Assembly (NCBI RefSeq): GCF_963855985.1
Contig: NC_087095.1
Span: forward strand, 8,876,001 to 8,940,000
Direction: 5' to 3'
DNA from: Ostrinia nubilalis
Lineage: Eukaryota > Arthropoda > Insecta > Lepidoptera > Crambidae
DNA: 64,000 nucleotides
Below, piece by piece: positions 37,595 to 51,235 of the stretch; position 1 is the first letter of the stretch, and every line of letters starts with the position of its first letter. The position numbers and the translations under genes were made by a program. The notes below the pieces were generated by a model that had not been told where the DNA came from, did not search any database, and worked only from the letters and a program-made list of their open reading frames with translations.

Positions 37595-40500
37595 GAACTA
37601 CGAATATACTCGTATGTCGTAATATTTTTGTCATTGTCATAGGTAGCTACCTAGCGCCTTACTTTTCTTCTGGAAAGTATAATTAACTACCCATTTATAG
37701 CTGTTACTGCTACTTTTTGCAGAAACTCGTGTTCTTCATTACCAGTGGCATTACCATAACATCCTTCCCATTACTGGGAATTTTGGCAGCTCCACCAATA
37801 GAAATCCCGAGCATTCTGAGACGCGTAAACCGCCTTGTAGGCCATAAACACTTCTACGCCTAATTCGTATGCTTGTTTATGGAAATTAAATGGAATGTCT
37901 TCAGAATCCAAAGTACGGTGTTGAACCACTTCGAATGGCGACTTAATTATGTAACTATTTTTTGTGCGTTTTTTTTAGTCAGAATTAACTACTCTACTCG
38001 TTCTTTATTATTTGATTTGATTGAATTGAAACATAATATGGCTGCACTAGGATCAGACGAATTTGCCTTCAATATAAAGATAACACGGTTCAAAATATTT
38101 GTAAAATCTGAATCATTATATGAACGTATGAATAGTCTACCTACCTACATAGTTACCACAAAGCCTAACTCCGGTTGAGGCTAAATTGAGATTCGTCAAA
38201 AGAATTTATTTGAAGTACAAGGTTCACTTAACTCGGAGCTACCCATTGACCCTTTACACAAACGTAAAATTCAATGGGCCAGGATCTCAATGAAAGGTTT
38301 ATCATTCAGGTGGTTGCTTCAGGAATCGATTTGTTCAGGGCGTGGTAGAGCATCCGCTTTGTCTAATTGAACGGACGCAGTTCATCCTTTATCGTTAGAC
38401 TAAAATCACAAACTTTGTTAGTTTAACATTTCGTTAACTGACGAAGGCCGATCGTGTTTACAAGTCGTTTAGCTGTTACTTTATTTCACTTTGGTATAGT
38501 TTTGATTGGTTAATCGGTTAAATGAAAGCATAGCATAAATATCTAAAACTATAAGTTTGAAAGAGCACTATTGTTTCTAGTAGCTTGTTTAACCTATTAC
38601 ACTATCTATCTAAGTTAATTTCATAATGTTATTTATGTTCATATTGGGTACTTGGTTCTCATGTCCAATGTTGCCATGCTGTCCAATTTAAGTGTACAGT
38701 TCTGTTAATTATTGCAATGAAAATGAATTTCACAACTCATCGAACAAATCTGCATCGCACATGCACTGTGCTAACATTATTCGCCGGTCAAATGTAATTA
38801 AGTGCGGAACCAAACATTTGACCCGCGTTTATTTTGTGTTAATTGCTACACGAGCTGCGCATTCATCCCAATTCGTTTCCCTCCCGACAGAAACAATACG
38901 AACCCGGATATTTACAACTAATTCCATAGCCTAATTAAACTTAATCGTTTTAAGAAATTTAACTTGAAGCGAGTTTATTTTTTGACCATAGTAAACAAAA
39001 TGATTGCTTGATTACCTTACGAGTAAACTATTCAAAGGCTATAAATACTAGAACTATTGTAACAAGCGCTTTTCAGAAGCCACGACCATTAAAAGCTCTG
39101 CCATTTGTGAAATGTCAGCCATCCACCAGCCTTCACCTTTGCGGTGTCTCAAAAAGTCTCATGATGATAAATATTTTGAAAATATTGTATTTCATATGTA
39201 ATGCTATATTATGCAATGTGCCCTCCAGCCACGGGAGTTCTTTTATTAAAATATACATAAAGAGTCTTTTGAATAAGGCATAACGAGACGACTCGAGTCA
39301 TGATGAAAGGACGCTGCGAAACCAGCCTAATGAATAATAATTGTCGCCAGCAATGTCACTGACAATCTGCTCGCTCGGATGTACAGACAGCAGATCAAGT
39401 TAAACACTGTTGCATTTTATTTCGTTGTAATAAGTGCTATTTTTCACCAAAAATGTATAGTCTGATGTGATGGACTGTACTTTGGATAGGTTAAAATTCA
39501 TCTGAAACGAAACTCTCCTTTGTATCTAAGAGCCACGTTCGGTGATAAAACCTTTCATTAAAACAAAAGAATTGAGGAAAATGCAAATACGGTGCTCAAG
39601 TCTGGTCACAGTTTGAAATTCATGACAAGTAATGTAGCCTGTAGTCACGCGAAGCTGTAAGTAGGGGTAGTTACAAGTAAGTACAAAGTTGTGCATGTTG
39701 CGCATAGAGATTACGGGCTGGTTTATTATAACTTTTGTGCTGTAAAGTCTATCGAGTAATTTTAGTATTACCACTGTACGGTATACGCAGTCTAAAGTCA
39801 TTGTGATTTGTCATTCAGAGATTAAAAACCAACAAAAAAAAACAAAAGGTATCAAAGATATAAATAACATTAGTCCTCCTAACGATGTCCAACCGAACAG
39901 TTACAATGTAAACGATTCCATTTTCACGGACCGCAACTTAGTTAGGTTACCTTCGTTTTCCAATTTATTTGTCGCACGTTAGGCGTCTATGTTAGGAGTG
40001 TGGCCGTAGACAGAATCGATACCAATTGCTATTTTAAAAACGTGCCACCTGTAAAGTTCACAGCGTCATGCCGAGTTCAGTTGGAACGTGCCAAGTGTAT
40101 TTCGTATGAAAATATCGTCCCAACGCCGCACTGTGCTCGTAAATGCGCAAACTCAAAACTAAGTTAGCGAATTGTGCTCCGCTCCCTAGATTGCCCACCG
40201 TCAAAGGAATTACAGACTTAGTAACGTTACCGGCTTGGGCAAGAGATAAAATGACTTTATAATGGTTAATGGCACGCTTAGGTGTAATTCCCGAAGTGTG
40301 GCCAAAGTCCTACCATTTATGTAGCGTAAAACATAAGGGACATTTTATACTTAGTACTTAGCTTTTACTAAAGTTAAGAAAATAGAGTAACATAAAAAAT
40401 ACCTACTATCTCTTTTTGTATCTGTTACTTTCTTGTCTATTTTAAAGTAGTTATTTTTTTACAATATAAAAGTTTTAAAGATAATTAGGTAGAATTATGT

Positions 40501-42371
40501 ATAGAAAACAGTGTTAAAAATAGTTCTTTAACTTGAAAAAACAAAAGTTATTTAATTTCTACGAATCCATGCTTCGAAGGTAATAAATACACACAAACTA
40601 GACAACGTTTTATATTTTAATATTATTACTATTCACATACTAACAGTCTAACGTCAGACTGAATGAAACGTGCAAATATTTCCAGTGATTTTATCATGAT
40701 AGTGCAGACTCGTGATTTATGCGATCAAATCCCAAGAGACACATCGCAAAACGAATACGCGATGAATACTGTAACCAAATATCGGTATCAACAAATCCCG
40801 CTCATTTCAGGGATATGGGAATTTACGTCAGTAGACAAAGCTTTGACTCGTTTATCCGGCTGACGGCGGAAGCGCATTTGCATTATTCAAATCAATGTAT
40901 TTTGTATACAATTAACGCCTTTATACATTGGTTTTAGCAAAGGTTTTAGCATAGGTACATTACTTTTGTTATGCTACTACATGTCAACTATCAAAGTTGC
41001 AAGTTTGTGCAATGTTGTAGAGGTTAAGACAAAATATATCACTATTACTTAATGTGTTTCTTTAAAAAAAAGAATTTGTTTACTTCCGTCCTATAATTTA
41101 TCTACACTTCTTTGCTTGAGCGTATTTAGGTACCATCACATCACTTCACGTATCGTAAATCAAACGGCAGCTTAAAAAGCGAGTAGGTACCTACATACTT
41201 AAGTTTCGCCCAGCAGGGGGCCTTTTTACCAGGGAGATACCCGCTGGGAGCCAATACACGACGTGAAAAGTTTGCTTTTCACTGCAAGCAAAGCTACTCC
41301 GGTGTTTAAAGACGTTACTTCAGTAAATATAGGTAAAATGTTCGTAAAACTAGCTATTTTGACAACGGTCACCAGAGATACCGGATTCCCAAAAATATTC
41401 CTTAAGATATCAGACCAAGAGCAGTATTTTCTTTGTTCGAAATTCACTGAAAACTCTAGATATCATTATGGAAAGTTCTTAGCGATGGTAGCTCTTTACC
41501 TCCTCATTATCTTTTGAAGGGAATGAGAAGTTTTCTACCGTACTTTACCTTTTGCGTTAAAATAACTTCTCATATTAATTACGGACTTCAAAGTTGGTAT
41601 AATAATATTTATTTTTCACATGACATGGAATTATTTCGCTACAAGCAACAAGTTAAAACACATACATCAAAAATATTCCCAATTCCGTAAAAATAACCAC
41701 AATCATGTGGTTAATTCATACTTTGACTTTGTTTCACAGAATGTTTTCAATTTATTTTAATAAAACATTGTAATTTCAAATATTATAGCCCACACTCATA
41801 TTATAATTCGAGCCTTAAATAATAATTAGGTTAAACGTTTAGAAATGGTTCATAATAATTATGCTCTACCCTTCTGATGCAGACTTTGCCACACTCTCTT
41901 CCAAGGCAGTTAGCTAATAAATAACATCGCGAGGAAAAGTCCTCTGATTTCAAGAAAAGGTTAAAACTTCTAGGACTTGAACCGTCTATATTTTAGTGGA
42001 GCTTTTTAGTTCGACGTATCGGAAGTGCTCTATACTAAATTGCATTATGTAAAGTATAGCCTGCGCGTTTACGACACTGAATGGCAAACAGAATGTTCTG
42101 AAAACTTGCAAGTGCCCTGAATACAAAGCTCGGTGTCACCTACGAATTCGAGGTCGACAATTGCCAAGTCTCGTGTAAGCAATAATATAACTCAATAATG
42201 ATACGATCGACGTGAAAACCATTAAATTGTCTATTGCAACTTCGTGTTACAAAATCGTACTTTAAAGTGGCTTTATGGTTGACGCTTTTAGGTTCAAAGA
42301 AGCTTTTACGGGTGCGTTTTTCATTTAGATTACACAATTATACGATAAACCTTACATTTTGTCAACAAATT
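37593..42371 (+). other. Intronic or intergenic DNA
   Basis: AT-rich with only short open frames without known motifs. Nothing else recognised. Confidence 0.4.
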
Positions 42372-42383
42372 ATTTTGGACTTT

Positions 42384-42504
42384 CGTTCGTTCGTTCGTTT
42401 CAACCGAAAGACATCCACTGCTAGACAAAGGCCTTCCCCAAGGATTTCCACAAAGACCGGTCCTGCGCCGCTCGCATCCAGGCGCCTCACGCCACCTTCA
42501 ACAC
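42384..42504 (-). mobile_element. 121-bp RTE-like LINE 3' end with 12-bp target duplication
   Basis: Both sides carry ATTTTGGACTTT (42372-42383 and 42505-42516). On the minus strand the insert reads as the end of an endonuclease/reverse-transcriptase ORF, including GACCGGTCTTTGTGGAAATC and GGGGAAGGCCTTTGTCTAGC. It finishes in AACGAACGAACGAACG. A short tandem-repeat tail in place of poly(A) is typical of RTE-type elements. Related fragments are at 45187 and 54730. Confidence 0.8.
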
Positions 42505-44056
42505 ATTTTGGACTTTAAATTAAAGTAAAAGAGTAAAGGCGGGACTCACACGCAACATTCATACCGTGTACTCTTTATTATCTGTGACCGGGAACTGTGG
42601 GTAAAAAAACCACGTACCGTTTTGCACAAACTAATTGTTTCCAGTCGGTTGAACGAAACAAAAATGTTTTCAGCGGGATAGTTATTAAACAAAAAGTGTG
42701 TTTGTCACACTATAAACAGTGTCAATTTTATTCGTCAATGGGATGCTTTCAAGCGCACAAGAATGGCCTCTCGAGTCGAGACGGGCGGCAGCGGAGCAAA
42801 TGTAGCCATCTCACAAAAAGGCACATTGCAGTTCACTCCGCGATGCGGCTCCATTGTCCCACTTTGTAACTCAATGTCTTCCAGCAAGCCACAGTTAATG
42901 TACGAGTGAAATTTAAGTTCCTCTCCTAATGGGTTCTGTCTGAAATCCACAAGTTTTTACGCTGTTTTTATCTCAAGGCTCTTTTCAATGAGATGAAATT
43001 GAAAAGGCCACTGTGGTATTTACGAGTAGGTACCTTACTTGCCGTTTGTTACGGGGAATTTTAAAGAAACAAAACGTTTGTACGGTTTCAGGGATGTATT
43101 TTAACTTTCAAGGAAAATAAACATTACAAAAAGTCGTAGTTATTTACGCACAGGAATTATGAAGATGTGAATCTAAAATTTTGAAATGCGTATGGCAATG
43201 TTTTCATAGTTGGTCACCAATATCAGAGCATTTCAACAATAAACAATATCCAAGTTACGGAAAGCACGATGCTGTTATTTAAATTTACAGCGAGTTTCCC
43301 CAATATTTCAGCATACAAGGCCGCCATGTGTAACATCAAATGCGAAAAATGTGAAACGCGCAATATACCGCCTGGATCTCTAGTCTGTTGAAATGTAATG
43401 AAAAAACTGTCATTTCTTGTTGATGATTTTCTCTGAACAACTTGAAACTTCAAAATAAATATAAATTAAATCGGGTCACTGTGAATCTCTTCATTCAATT
43501 CTTTAATAAGTATGTTTACCACTTTTTATATTTTATTGAACTCTCTTCTTCCCATTGATTACGAATTTTGTCTTATTCAACCTTGTGAAAGGAATTCCTT
43601 TACTTGCGTGGCTTCTTTTCTAATAGACTGCGGGCGCGCTCTTGAATGTCCACCAATATACCGACCTGTAATAGGATAAGGATTCTGAAACAGGTCGAAT
43701 ACTTGAATTTCGTTCATGTGAATACCCCACTCTTACCTTTCTCAGTATTTTGAACAGACCTTTAGAATATTTAGGTTATGTAAAATAAAGAGAAACACGA
43801 GGAACTCGAGATGAAAAGCGATAAGGACATATTGGCTTCAAATCAGCATTACGATTGAATAATATATTTCAGCTGCTACCTGAAAAGACTTAAGACTTAG
43901 TTTATCTGCAATAAAGTCGTTTTCCAGGATAAAGCACTGAAAAATTAATTTCACATAAGTAGCGCCTTTCTTAGTTCATAGTTTGTTGTTTGTGATAGTA
44001 TTCAGGTTCGCAATTAACTCGACCAAAAACTGACCATTTACCTACTACAAAGTATT

Positions 44057-44168
44057 TAGGCTGAGTTGCACCACCTAAATTTGACCGTAACTTTGACGAT
44101 AACCGGTGCTTTTTGTATGGAGTTTGACAGATTTTTGACGTTTATCAAAGTATGGTGCAACCCAGCCT
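44057..44168 (+). mobile_element. AGGCTGAGTTGCACCA MITE, copy 3
   Basis: Same ends as the other copies (AGGCTGAGTTGCACCACC, GGTGCAACCCAGCCT). It has a small internal duplication (TTTGACCGTAACTTTGACGA) and a short deletion in the right arm (CAAAGTATGGTGC). Confidence 0.87.
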
Positions 44169-45186
44169 AGTATGTAGTTAATTCGTAGAAAAATTTCGAT
44201 CTGACAAATCGCTCTTCAGCCTTGATTAAGGCCATAGGCGAACCGTTGAACGAGTCAGGAAGCATTTCGTAGCCAGAAGATTGCAGCAAGGCGATTGGGC
44301 AGATAGATCGATATAATTAACAAAGGAGACTTGCCAACTTGGCCAGACGACGGCCCATGACCAACTGATCTACATGCGTATACTGTCTCGTAGGTTTTGT
44401 TATCATATGAATAAAAGTGAAATTTGGATATACGAGTAATTAAATTTACACAAAGCACAGTCATATTGTTGTGATACCTACTCACAATTCTTGCAATGCT
44501 TCTAATGAGGATACTTATTATGTATAGGATTTTATCCATATAAAATACCATGATAAAGCAATACACTACATTAAATCACCAAATGCAGAGTATGGGAAAA
44601 GCTCGCCTGTATGTATAGAATACAAAATTAAAAGAATTTGATAAATGCAGATAAAGGGAACTTCCAACCTTCGTGAAAACAAACGAAATCTTACGCCATG
44701 GCAATAAAGTTCATCCTAAATTCACTTAACTCACAAAATGATCTAAAATATACTCGTAATGTGAAGCCGAAAAAGAAGGAATAGCCTCTATAACCATTAT
44801 AAGCAGGAATGTATTTATCTAGGATCTGGAGTGGGTCAGTGTAATGCATACTAATGGTGGATTGGACCTCGCAACGTTTACCCTATTTATTATCAATTTG
44901 GCTATGTGCTGTCGGCACATCATACTATACATTTTCTTTGCAAAATAGCTCCTATTACAACTAGATAAGATCACATTCATGGTGTTTAACTTGAAGTGCT
45001 GTCGTCTGTACGTACTTGTATAGCACTATCTACATAGGCTTTTACTAGAAAAGAGGGTATCGAAACGGTCAATGACCTACTAAAATAGAGCAAGAGGTTG
45101 TATTATTCAAACAATACTTATAAGATGTCTACGACTGCTCATAAAATACGATACACGGTCACAAAGTTTCCATAATAGAAGTAATA

Positions 45187-45303
45187 GGACGTCCTCTGCT
45201 GAACATAGGCCTCCCCTAGTGATTCCCATGTTGACCGGTTGGTAGCGGCCTACATCCAGCGCCTTCCTACTTCCTTTATGATGTCGTCGGTCCGCCTTGT
45301 GTC
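45187..45303 (-). mobile_element. RTE-like LINE 3' fragment
   Basis: On the minus strand it reads AGGCGGACCGACGACATCAT ... GGGGAGGCCTATGTTCAGCA, ending GAGGACGTCCTAT. This is the same conserved C-terminal coding segment as at 42384 and 54730 (R-W-T-D-D ... G-E-A-Y-V-Q-Q), but diverged. No target duplication was identified. Confidence 0.7.
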
Positions 45304-45833
45304 AGGTTATGTCAGCGACTAGTTTATTTACTAGCTGCTATTTACTTAAACTTTATATTAATAGGGAATGCTTGTATAAACTGTCTCATTTTTCACAGAT
45401 TTCACATTCTGTTTAATGAAAATATTCCGCGCCCCATATGCATTCAAATACATGCAAAAGTTTATCCGCACATGTTGATAAACCGGAGCCTCATCCACAT
45501 GTAAATAAGTTGGAACATCGTTCACGCCCCATCATGCGTGGTCACAGCTGGGCAAGGTACAGGATCCCTTTATCCCACTTTAATGTAGGTACTCAATTTT
45601 ATTAAGAAGGGAATTCGATAGTAAAAACTTACGTCAAATATACGTTCATCATAATAACATACCTACTTACTCTCCTTGCCACGCAGGCTGTTCATAGTCG
45701 TATGGGTAGGTACTAGGTACACTGAAATTCCAATATAAAGTCTTGGTGCTATTAAGCCTATGGACAATGGACAGTGTCACTATTAATTAACGGGGCTTAT
45801 CCCACCACACTTTCCCACCACTGTTATACTAGC

Positions 45834-45891
45834 TGGAGACTAAGCTATAGAACCTGGCTACACTCTCGTGTATTCTATAGCTTAGCCTCCA
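45834..45891. repeat. Short hairpin (19-bp stem, 20-nt loop)
   Basis: TGGAGACTAAGCTATAGAA and TTCTATAGCTTAGCCTCCA pair with one mismatch around a 20-nt loop. It may be a tiny MITE remnant. The stem is shorter than expected for a microRNA precursor. Confidence 0.7.
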
Positions 45892-48800
45892 ATTAAACCC
45901 AAACGGTCTCAGTATTTGAGAAATTGGATCCAACATCCAAAATGGAACCTTCTGTATTTACCTCTCGTATGGCCGGGACTAGTTAACGGGGGCATAGGGA
46001 AATATAAAAACAGCAGCTGTTGTTTTCATAACGGTTTTCATCGGGGGTCGGGTCATGTGAAATGGTTACCATTGCATGTTAGTATAAGAACGTTGACCAT
46101 TTATATGTATTTTATTAATTATTACCACATTAGTTTTGGAATTGGATTACTTTGAAAAACAGTAGGACTTAGTAAGACAAGGTGAATCTTTTAAGACTTA
46201 GTTTCTAAATTGACATTCCTCACGAAAATAGCTAAAGCAAAATGCTCAAATTTTAATGTCAAGCGACTATTGAAAATGAACAAAGAATCCCTAGGAAAGA
46301 AAAATTTTCACCAAGCTAAAGGAAAATTCGTGAATCTTTTGAACAGTTTTTCGCTTTCACTCGTATTTATAGTTTCTAATTTGGTCTGATAAAAGCTTGA
46401 AAGATTAATTATTGTAAAATATTCGGTTAAGTCATAATTTTTTCACAAAAGCTAATAAATTCAGAAAATTATTCATTTTTAGATTTCCCAAGAGACCACG
46501 CTAAATTGCTGCCTACTTTTAACTGGAAAGGTAAATTCTAATAACAAACTTTAGCCTTTATCGACTTGGGTAACTACAATGTCCTTTTCTGAACCAGAAC
46601 GAAGGTTATCTCGTGTCCTATATTTATATTTGGGAAAGGGTTTTATCTTACACTTGGGTAGGTCAACGGGTGTGAGCATGTCAACGTTCCAGATAATTTT
46701 ATTCAAAAGGGTTGAATACCTACGCAATAAAGTATCTCGATTTACAGCGCATTTTATCGCAATGCTGACTGCCGGGGAAGATAAAAAGGGCTACCTGATA
46801 CTCTCACTAATATGACGTAAAATGCAATTTTCAGCTGTAAATTGTAACTGACTGTTGTCCACCAAACTTGCATCTTATTTCATGCATGAAATGCATGCCG
46901 AGTATTGCCGAGTTCCTGTAAAGGATTAATTGTGTCGACTGTTTAAACTAAAACGTACATTACACTAGCATGCATAAGGTTAAGAGCTTAAGACACCCAG
47001 TTTTACATGATATACCGATGTTTACTAGTCTGTTAGTACTAGTTAAGCTTAAAGCCGGTAGATGCAGGCACGTCGAGCGTTCCAAGCTACGCGATCCTGT
47101 AGAATTTCCATTGTGCCCGTGCGTGCCCCACTATGCAGCCGCATTTGCACACGATATAGCAAACTAATTAAAATTTCCAAGTGACTGCACTTTATTCAAA
47201 TCAAGTTGGTGTAATTATAGCTTAGAGTTTTGTAATCTAACTTTCAGAGGGTTTTTTTATTTATGAAAGTTTTAATTTTGTTTTGTCTACATTTTGCTTT
47301 GATTGCTCTTGATTGGATTCTTGGTAAGAACCACGGTTAGAACATGGCATCTTCTTTAAAGTCGAAATCTTCAACTGCATTAAACTCGCAATTAACTTCG
47401 TTACCACAGAAATAGAGGGTTTTGTGCAAGGTAGAAATCTACGCGTAAAAATAAAGAAATCAAAAAAAAATATTATCTAAAATTCCAATACCGAAAAATA
47501 CAAAAAGAGTATTTTTTATATCTCAATCGGAAAATCCTATTACATTTCTTTACAACTTATAACAAAAATACCAGCAGGTGTTCAACTTTCCACCGCTGTA
47601 ACAGACGTGCCGTTCACCACAAAAGAAGGCCCACATTTTACGTGATCTTCCTTTGATCGTGAAAACGAATATCGGAAGAAATGAGATACAAAACATCAGG
47701 ATAAAGTCGATACACAAAGGGCCCTGCTTTTCCTGACTTAAAAAACTATTTAATCGCATAAAAATCCATTCTTCTGTTTTGGCCATTGTAAAGTTATATA
47801 AAAATATTTGAAAATAAATTAACATTTCTGTAGCTACTGTCTTAATTATTTATCATTACTAGCACGGATTTAGCTTGATTTTAACCATCGATTTAACGAC
47901 TAATTTGCGCTCATATTTCGGCGGTTGCTTCTCCCTTAGCCCGTTTGTCATAAATCTTTGTTATATAGGTCAGTTGAAAGGGGTCCAGAGTATTAAATGA
48001 CTTATTTCTCAATCCCACTCCATTCCTTTTTCCATAAATTCCAATCACACTCGACCACGATATCAAATAGGTAACTTATTGTGGCAAAAGAGACGGTAAC
48101 AAATAGAATCGTTAGGTATAGATCGAATTCGTTCCACACAAAAGATCTTCTCTATGTAGGGATCCTCATTAGATGTAATTTGCCATGAGATCAACGTTCT
48201 ACAAAGAGTTAACGAACGCTACTTGTGACGTCATAGTTGGGTTGGGTACTCAGTGAAATAAGCCGGTAAGTGCGCTCAACTGTATGACATCACAAAGCTT
48301 CGTGTAGATTTTGAGCTGGCACTTTCAGTTCCCTTTTTGATCTTATAGATAGAGAATTAATTAGTCTAATTTCAGGTTACACAAGAAAACATGACCTGAA
48401 TTAGTTAGATTTTTCTTTTTAAGCTTAGATTAATAAAACCTAGATAGATAGTCAGTGCACGAAAGGTGAGGCAGATTTTAGTAAGCCAGAATGGCTTACT
48501 CGTAAACGTCACATGAACTGTCAAAGTGAAAAATTGGTAAACACGTCCGACGACTTTTAATTAATTAAGACGGTTTGTGCTGTGAAAGGGTGTCTAAATA
48601 CATCAGAAAAACTAAAGAAAGTGACCAGTGTTACATTTCATAAGTAAGTACTACGATTCGACGCGTATTTTGCTTGAATTTGGCTTTCAAAAATTAAATA
48701 CAGGAATGATACCAGTAACAAGAAAATTTATTTCCCAATTGTTCGCCGTACAAATACACTTCCTTTTTTATGAAATCGAGACTTTTCAGTCGATTTATCT

Positions 48801-50445
48801 TATTGTAATTAGGTAGGTACTTTGAATTCAATAAATAAGTAGGTACATGATGCGTTTTGTTTTTGTTAGTTATAAAATAATTAAAAACGTATAAAAAATT
48901 TCCCTACTTTCGGGAAAATCGCCTTAACTGTCTACACTCCCCAACAAAATTGACACTAATGACATAAGATTTTTGCCTCACTTTTGACGAAGCGTTTGTA
49001 TGAAGACTATCCATCTAGGTTTTATTAATCTAAGTTTTTAAGACATAATATTGATAATGTGTTTTTAGAATACACTTCTTCTCGAGATATTGAGTTCCTA
49101 ACAACAAAGTACGAGTAGTTGCAATTTTCATACCTACCTAATTCCTTCTGTTCCTTGATGTAAAGATTAAATAATATTGGTACTCAGTAGAATATTGTAT
49201 GCTGAAAGTGACATTGATAAACAGTCGTACTAATTTGTGTAACTATAAATCACTGGCTGTCTCGGTAAAGTTTAAAACTAACCGAAACTACGAACATAAA
49301 TTAGACACAGCTGTATCTGTTTTTACCTACATCTGAAAATACCTAACGAAATAGAAATCTCTACCGTAAAACTTACCATAATGTCTGCTTCTGGCAGTGG
49401 TATATTACCGGCAATTTACAGTCATAAAGTAGCGCCATCATTAAAAAGGTGGTAAAAGTGCTGAGGAATAAGCCAATTAGCGGTAAAGCGCGAGCATCGA
49501 AGCGTTTTTCGTAATTGACGTGGCAAAATATAGTACGCCATGATCCCGCCCAGGGTTGACCCGTGGGTCTCGTTATCTTTTTTCTTATCATTCAAACGGC
49601 AGTTCTTGTAAACAACAAAAGGCTGTATTAAACTTGAGTGTTATATGGTAGGGCAAAAACATGATGAGACATGTAAAACCTCCATAACGATTTGTAAGAA
49701 CTAATTTAATCTTTACAAATAAACATTTTTTGATCTGATTTCATATACAGCGGTTGTACACTTGTACAGTCTCCCATTGACCATCAACAACTTTATATAC
49801 CTGTTTCATAGAACTATATCTGTCGGGCAGCTAGTCTGTAATATTTTACTGAATGAGCCGTTTGTTTTTGTCAACCATCTTGTAGAAATAACACGGATTA
49901 TGTCGTCAAGTTGAACGTCAATCGAATAAGAGGGGGTGTGTGAACGTTGGCCGCCTTTTGTTGGCTATAAATAACAAACAACACATGTGACGAAGTCCCT
50001 TTTAATATTTTATACTTATCCATGACATAGCTACGGTTTATCGTAGCATTAAGAAATTTATTATTATCTTCTATATTACTTAGTAAAAGAGCGTTTTAAA
50101 ATATATGTACATAAGTAAATCTACAAACTACACTTTATTGGATAATTTAATCGACATTACTAACTCGGCTGTTAAAGAGAATCATTTACCAGTCAATCAG
50201 TTTTTCAGTTTTTACACTTTTTAGGCACGCCATTAAGTTCATTTCATTTAAAATACTTTACGTAATTCTCTACAAAACCAGAGACCACAGAGTCCATTAC
50301 TCCGTAGATTTGAGGGCATCTAACAGCTCTACCCCGCAAATGGAAAGCCGCTCGTCAACCGAGAGGCATGCTCAAAGTGTAGCCTGTAAATTATTCAAGG
50401 CACCTGTTCTCGCGCCCTCCCATGGGAACCGACTTGATACCCCCT

Positions 50446-50492
50446 TTTCAACCGACTTCAAAAAAGGAGGAGGTTCTCAATTCGACCCGTAT

Positions 50493-50531
<39 letters not shown>

Positions 50532-50830
50532 CTATGTTTGTTACGCGATAACTCCGCCAATTATGAACCGATTTGAACAAATCTTTTTTCAGCGTATAGG
50601 TAATACCTCAAGGGTGGTCCCATTTAAATTTAATAATAAACAAACAACCCCCAAGGGTGGAAAATTGGGGATGAACTTTTTTATACGCAATATCTCCGCC
50701 GATTATAAACCAATTAGAACGATTACTTTTTTGTTGAATAGGTATTATCAAAAGGGTGGTTTCATGCGAATTTGAAGAAAATATTTCACCCCCAAGGGTG
50801 GAAAATTGGGGATGAACTTTTTTATAATAT
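50446..50830. mobile_element. Lepidopteran repeat with ACCGACTTCAAAAAAGGAGG end and 37-T run
   Basis: It starts CAACCGACTTCAAAAAAGGA, then has TTCTCAATTCGACC and a T run at 50495-50531. An internal duplication follows: TGGAAAATTGGGGATGAACT occurs twice, at about 50659 and 50800. A related motif (AACCGACTCCAAAAAACC) starts the palindrome at 50919. The pattern is familiar from many lepidopteran genomes. The class is uncertain. The Phe-rich open frames here are translations of the T run. Confidence 0.65.
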
Positions 50831-50918
50831 ACATTAAGAATATGGTCTCAATGTACTGCCTACCTTCAGTGGTAACATCAAGGTAATAATTAGTTAACTA
50901 AAAAGCAAGAAATAAGTT

Positions 50919-51235
50919 AAATTTTATAAAAAAAATAAAACCGACTCCAAAAAACCTACACTAAAAAGTAGAATAATAATTACTAATTACCTACTTATTT
51001 ATTAGGACGAATTATTAATATTTATGTAGGTATACCATGATTGATACTTTTGGAGTCGGTGCAGGCAAACTTTACATGTTTCATAATCTTGGCACCGACT
51101 CCAGAAGTATCAATCATGGTATACCTACATAAATATTAATAATTCGTCCTAATAAATAAGTAGGTAATTAGTAATTATTATTCTACTTTTTAGTGTAGGT
51201 TTTTTGGAGTCGGTTTTATTTTTTTTATAAAATTT
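50919..51235. repeat. Near-perfect palindrome, two 144-bp arms
   Basis: The arms 50919-51062 and 51092-51235 have equal length and, as far as I can read, differ at one base (CTTTTGG versus CTTCTGG next to the loop). The loop is 29 nt. The outer ends contain AAAACCGACTCCAAAAAACC and its complement, and the inner ends GGAGTCGGTGC and GCACCGACTCC. Such identity means a young insertion or ongoing arm-to-arm correction. Transcripts would form a long double-stranded RNA stem. Confidence 0.93.

Larger units (their letters stand above)
42517..50440 (+). other. Intronic or intergenic DNA
   Basis: Apart from the listed mobile elements at 44057, 45187 and 45834, it is AT-rich with no supportable gene. 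A TGACGTCA-like motif lies in an imperfect inverted repeat near 48224-48297 (CTTGTGACGTCATAG ... CTGTATGACATCACAAAG). Confidence 0.35.

Noticed and set aside
50310..50775. Phe-rich open frames
   Set aside because: Translations of a 37-T run.
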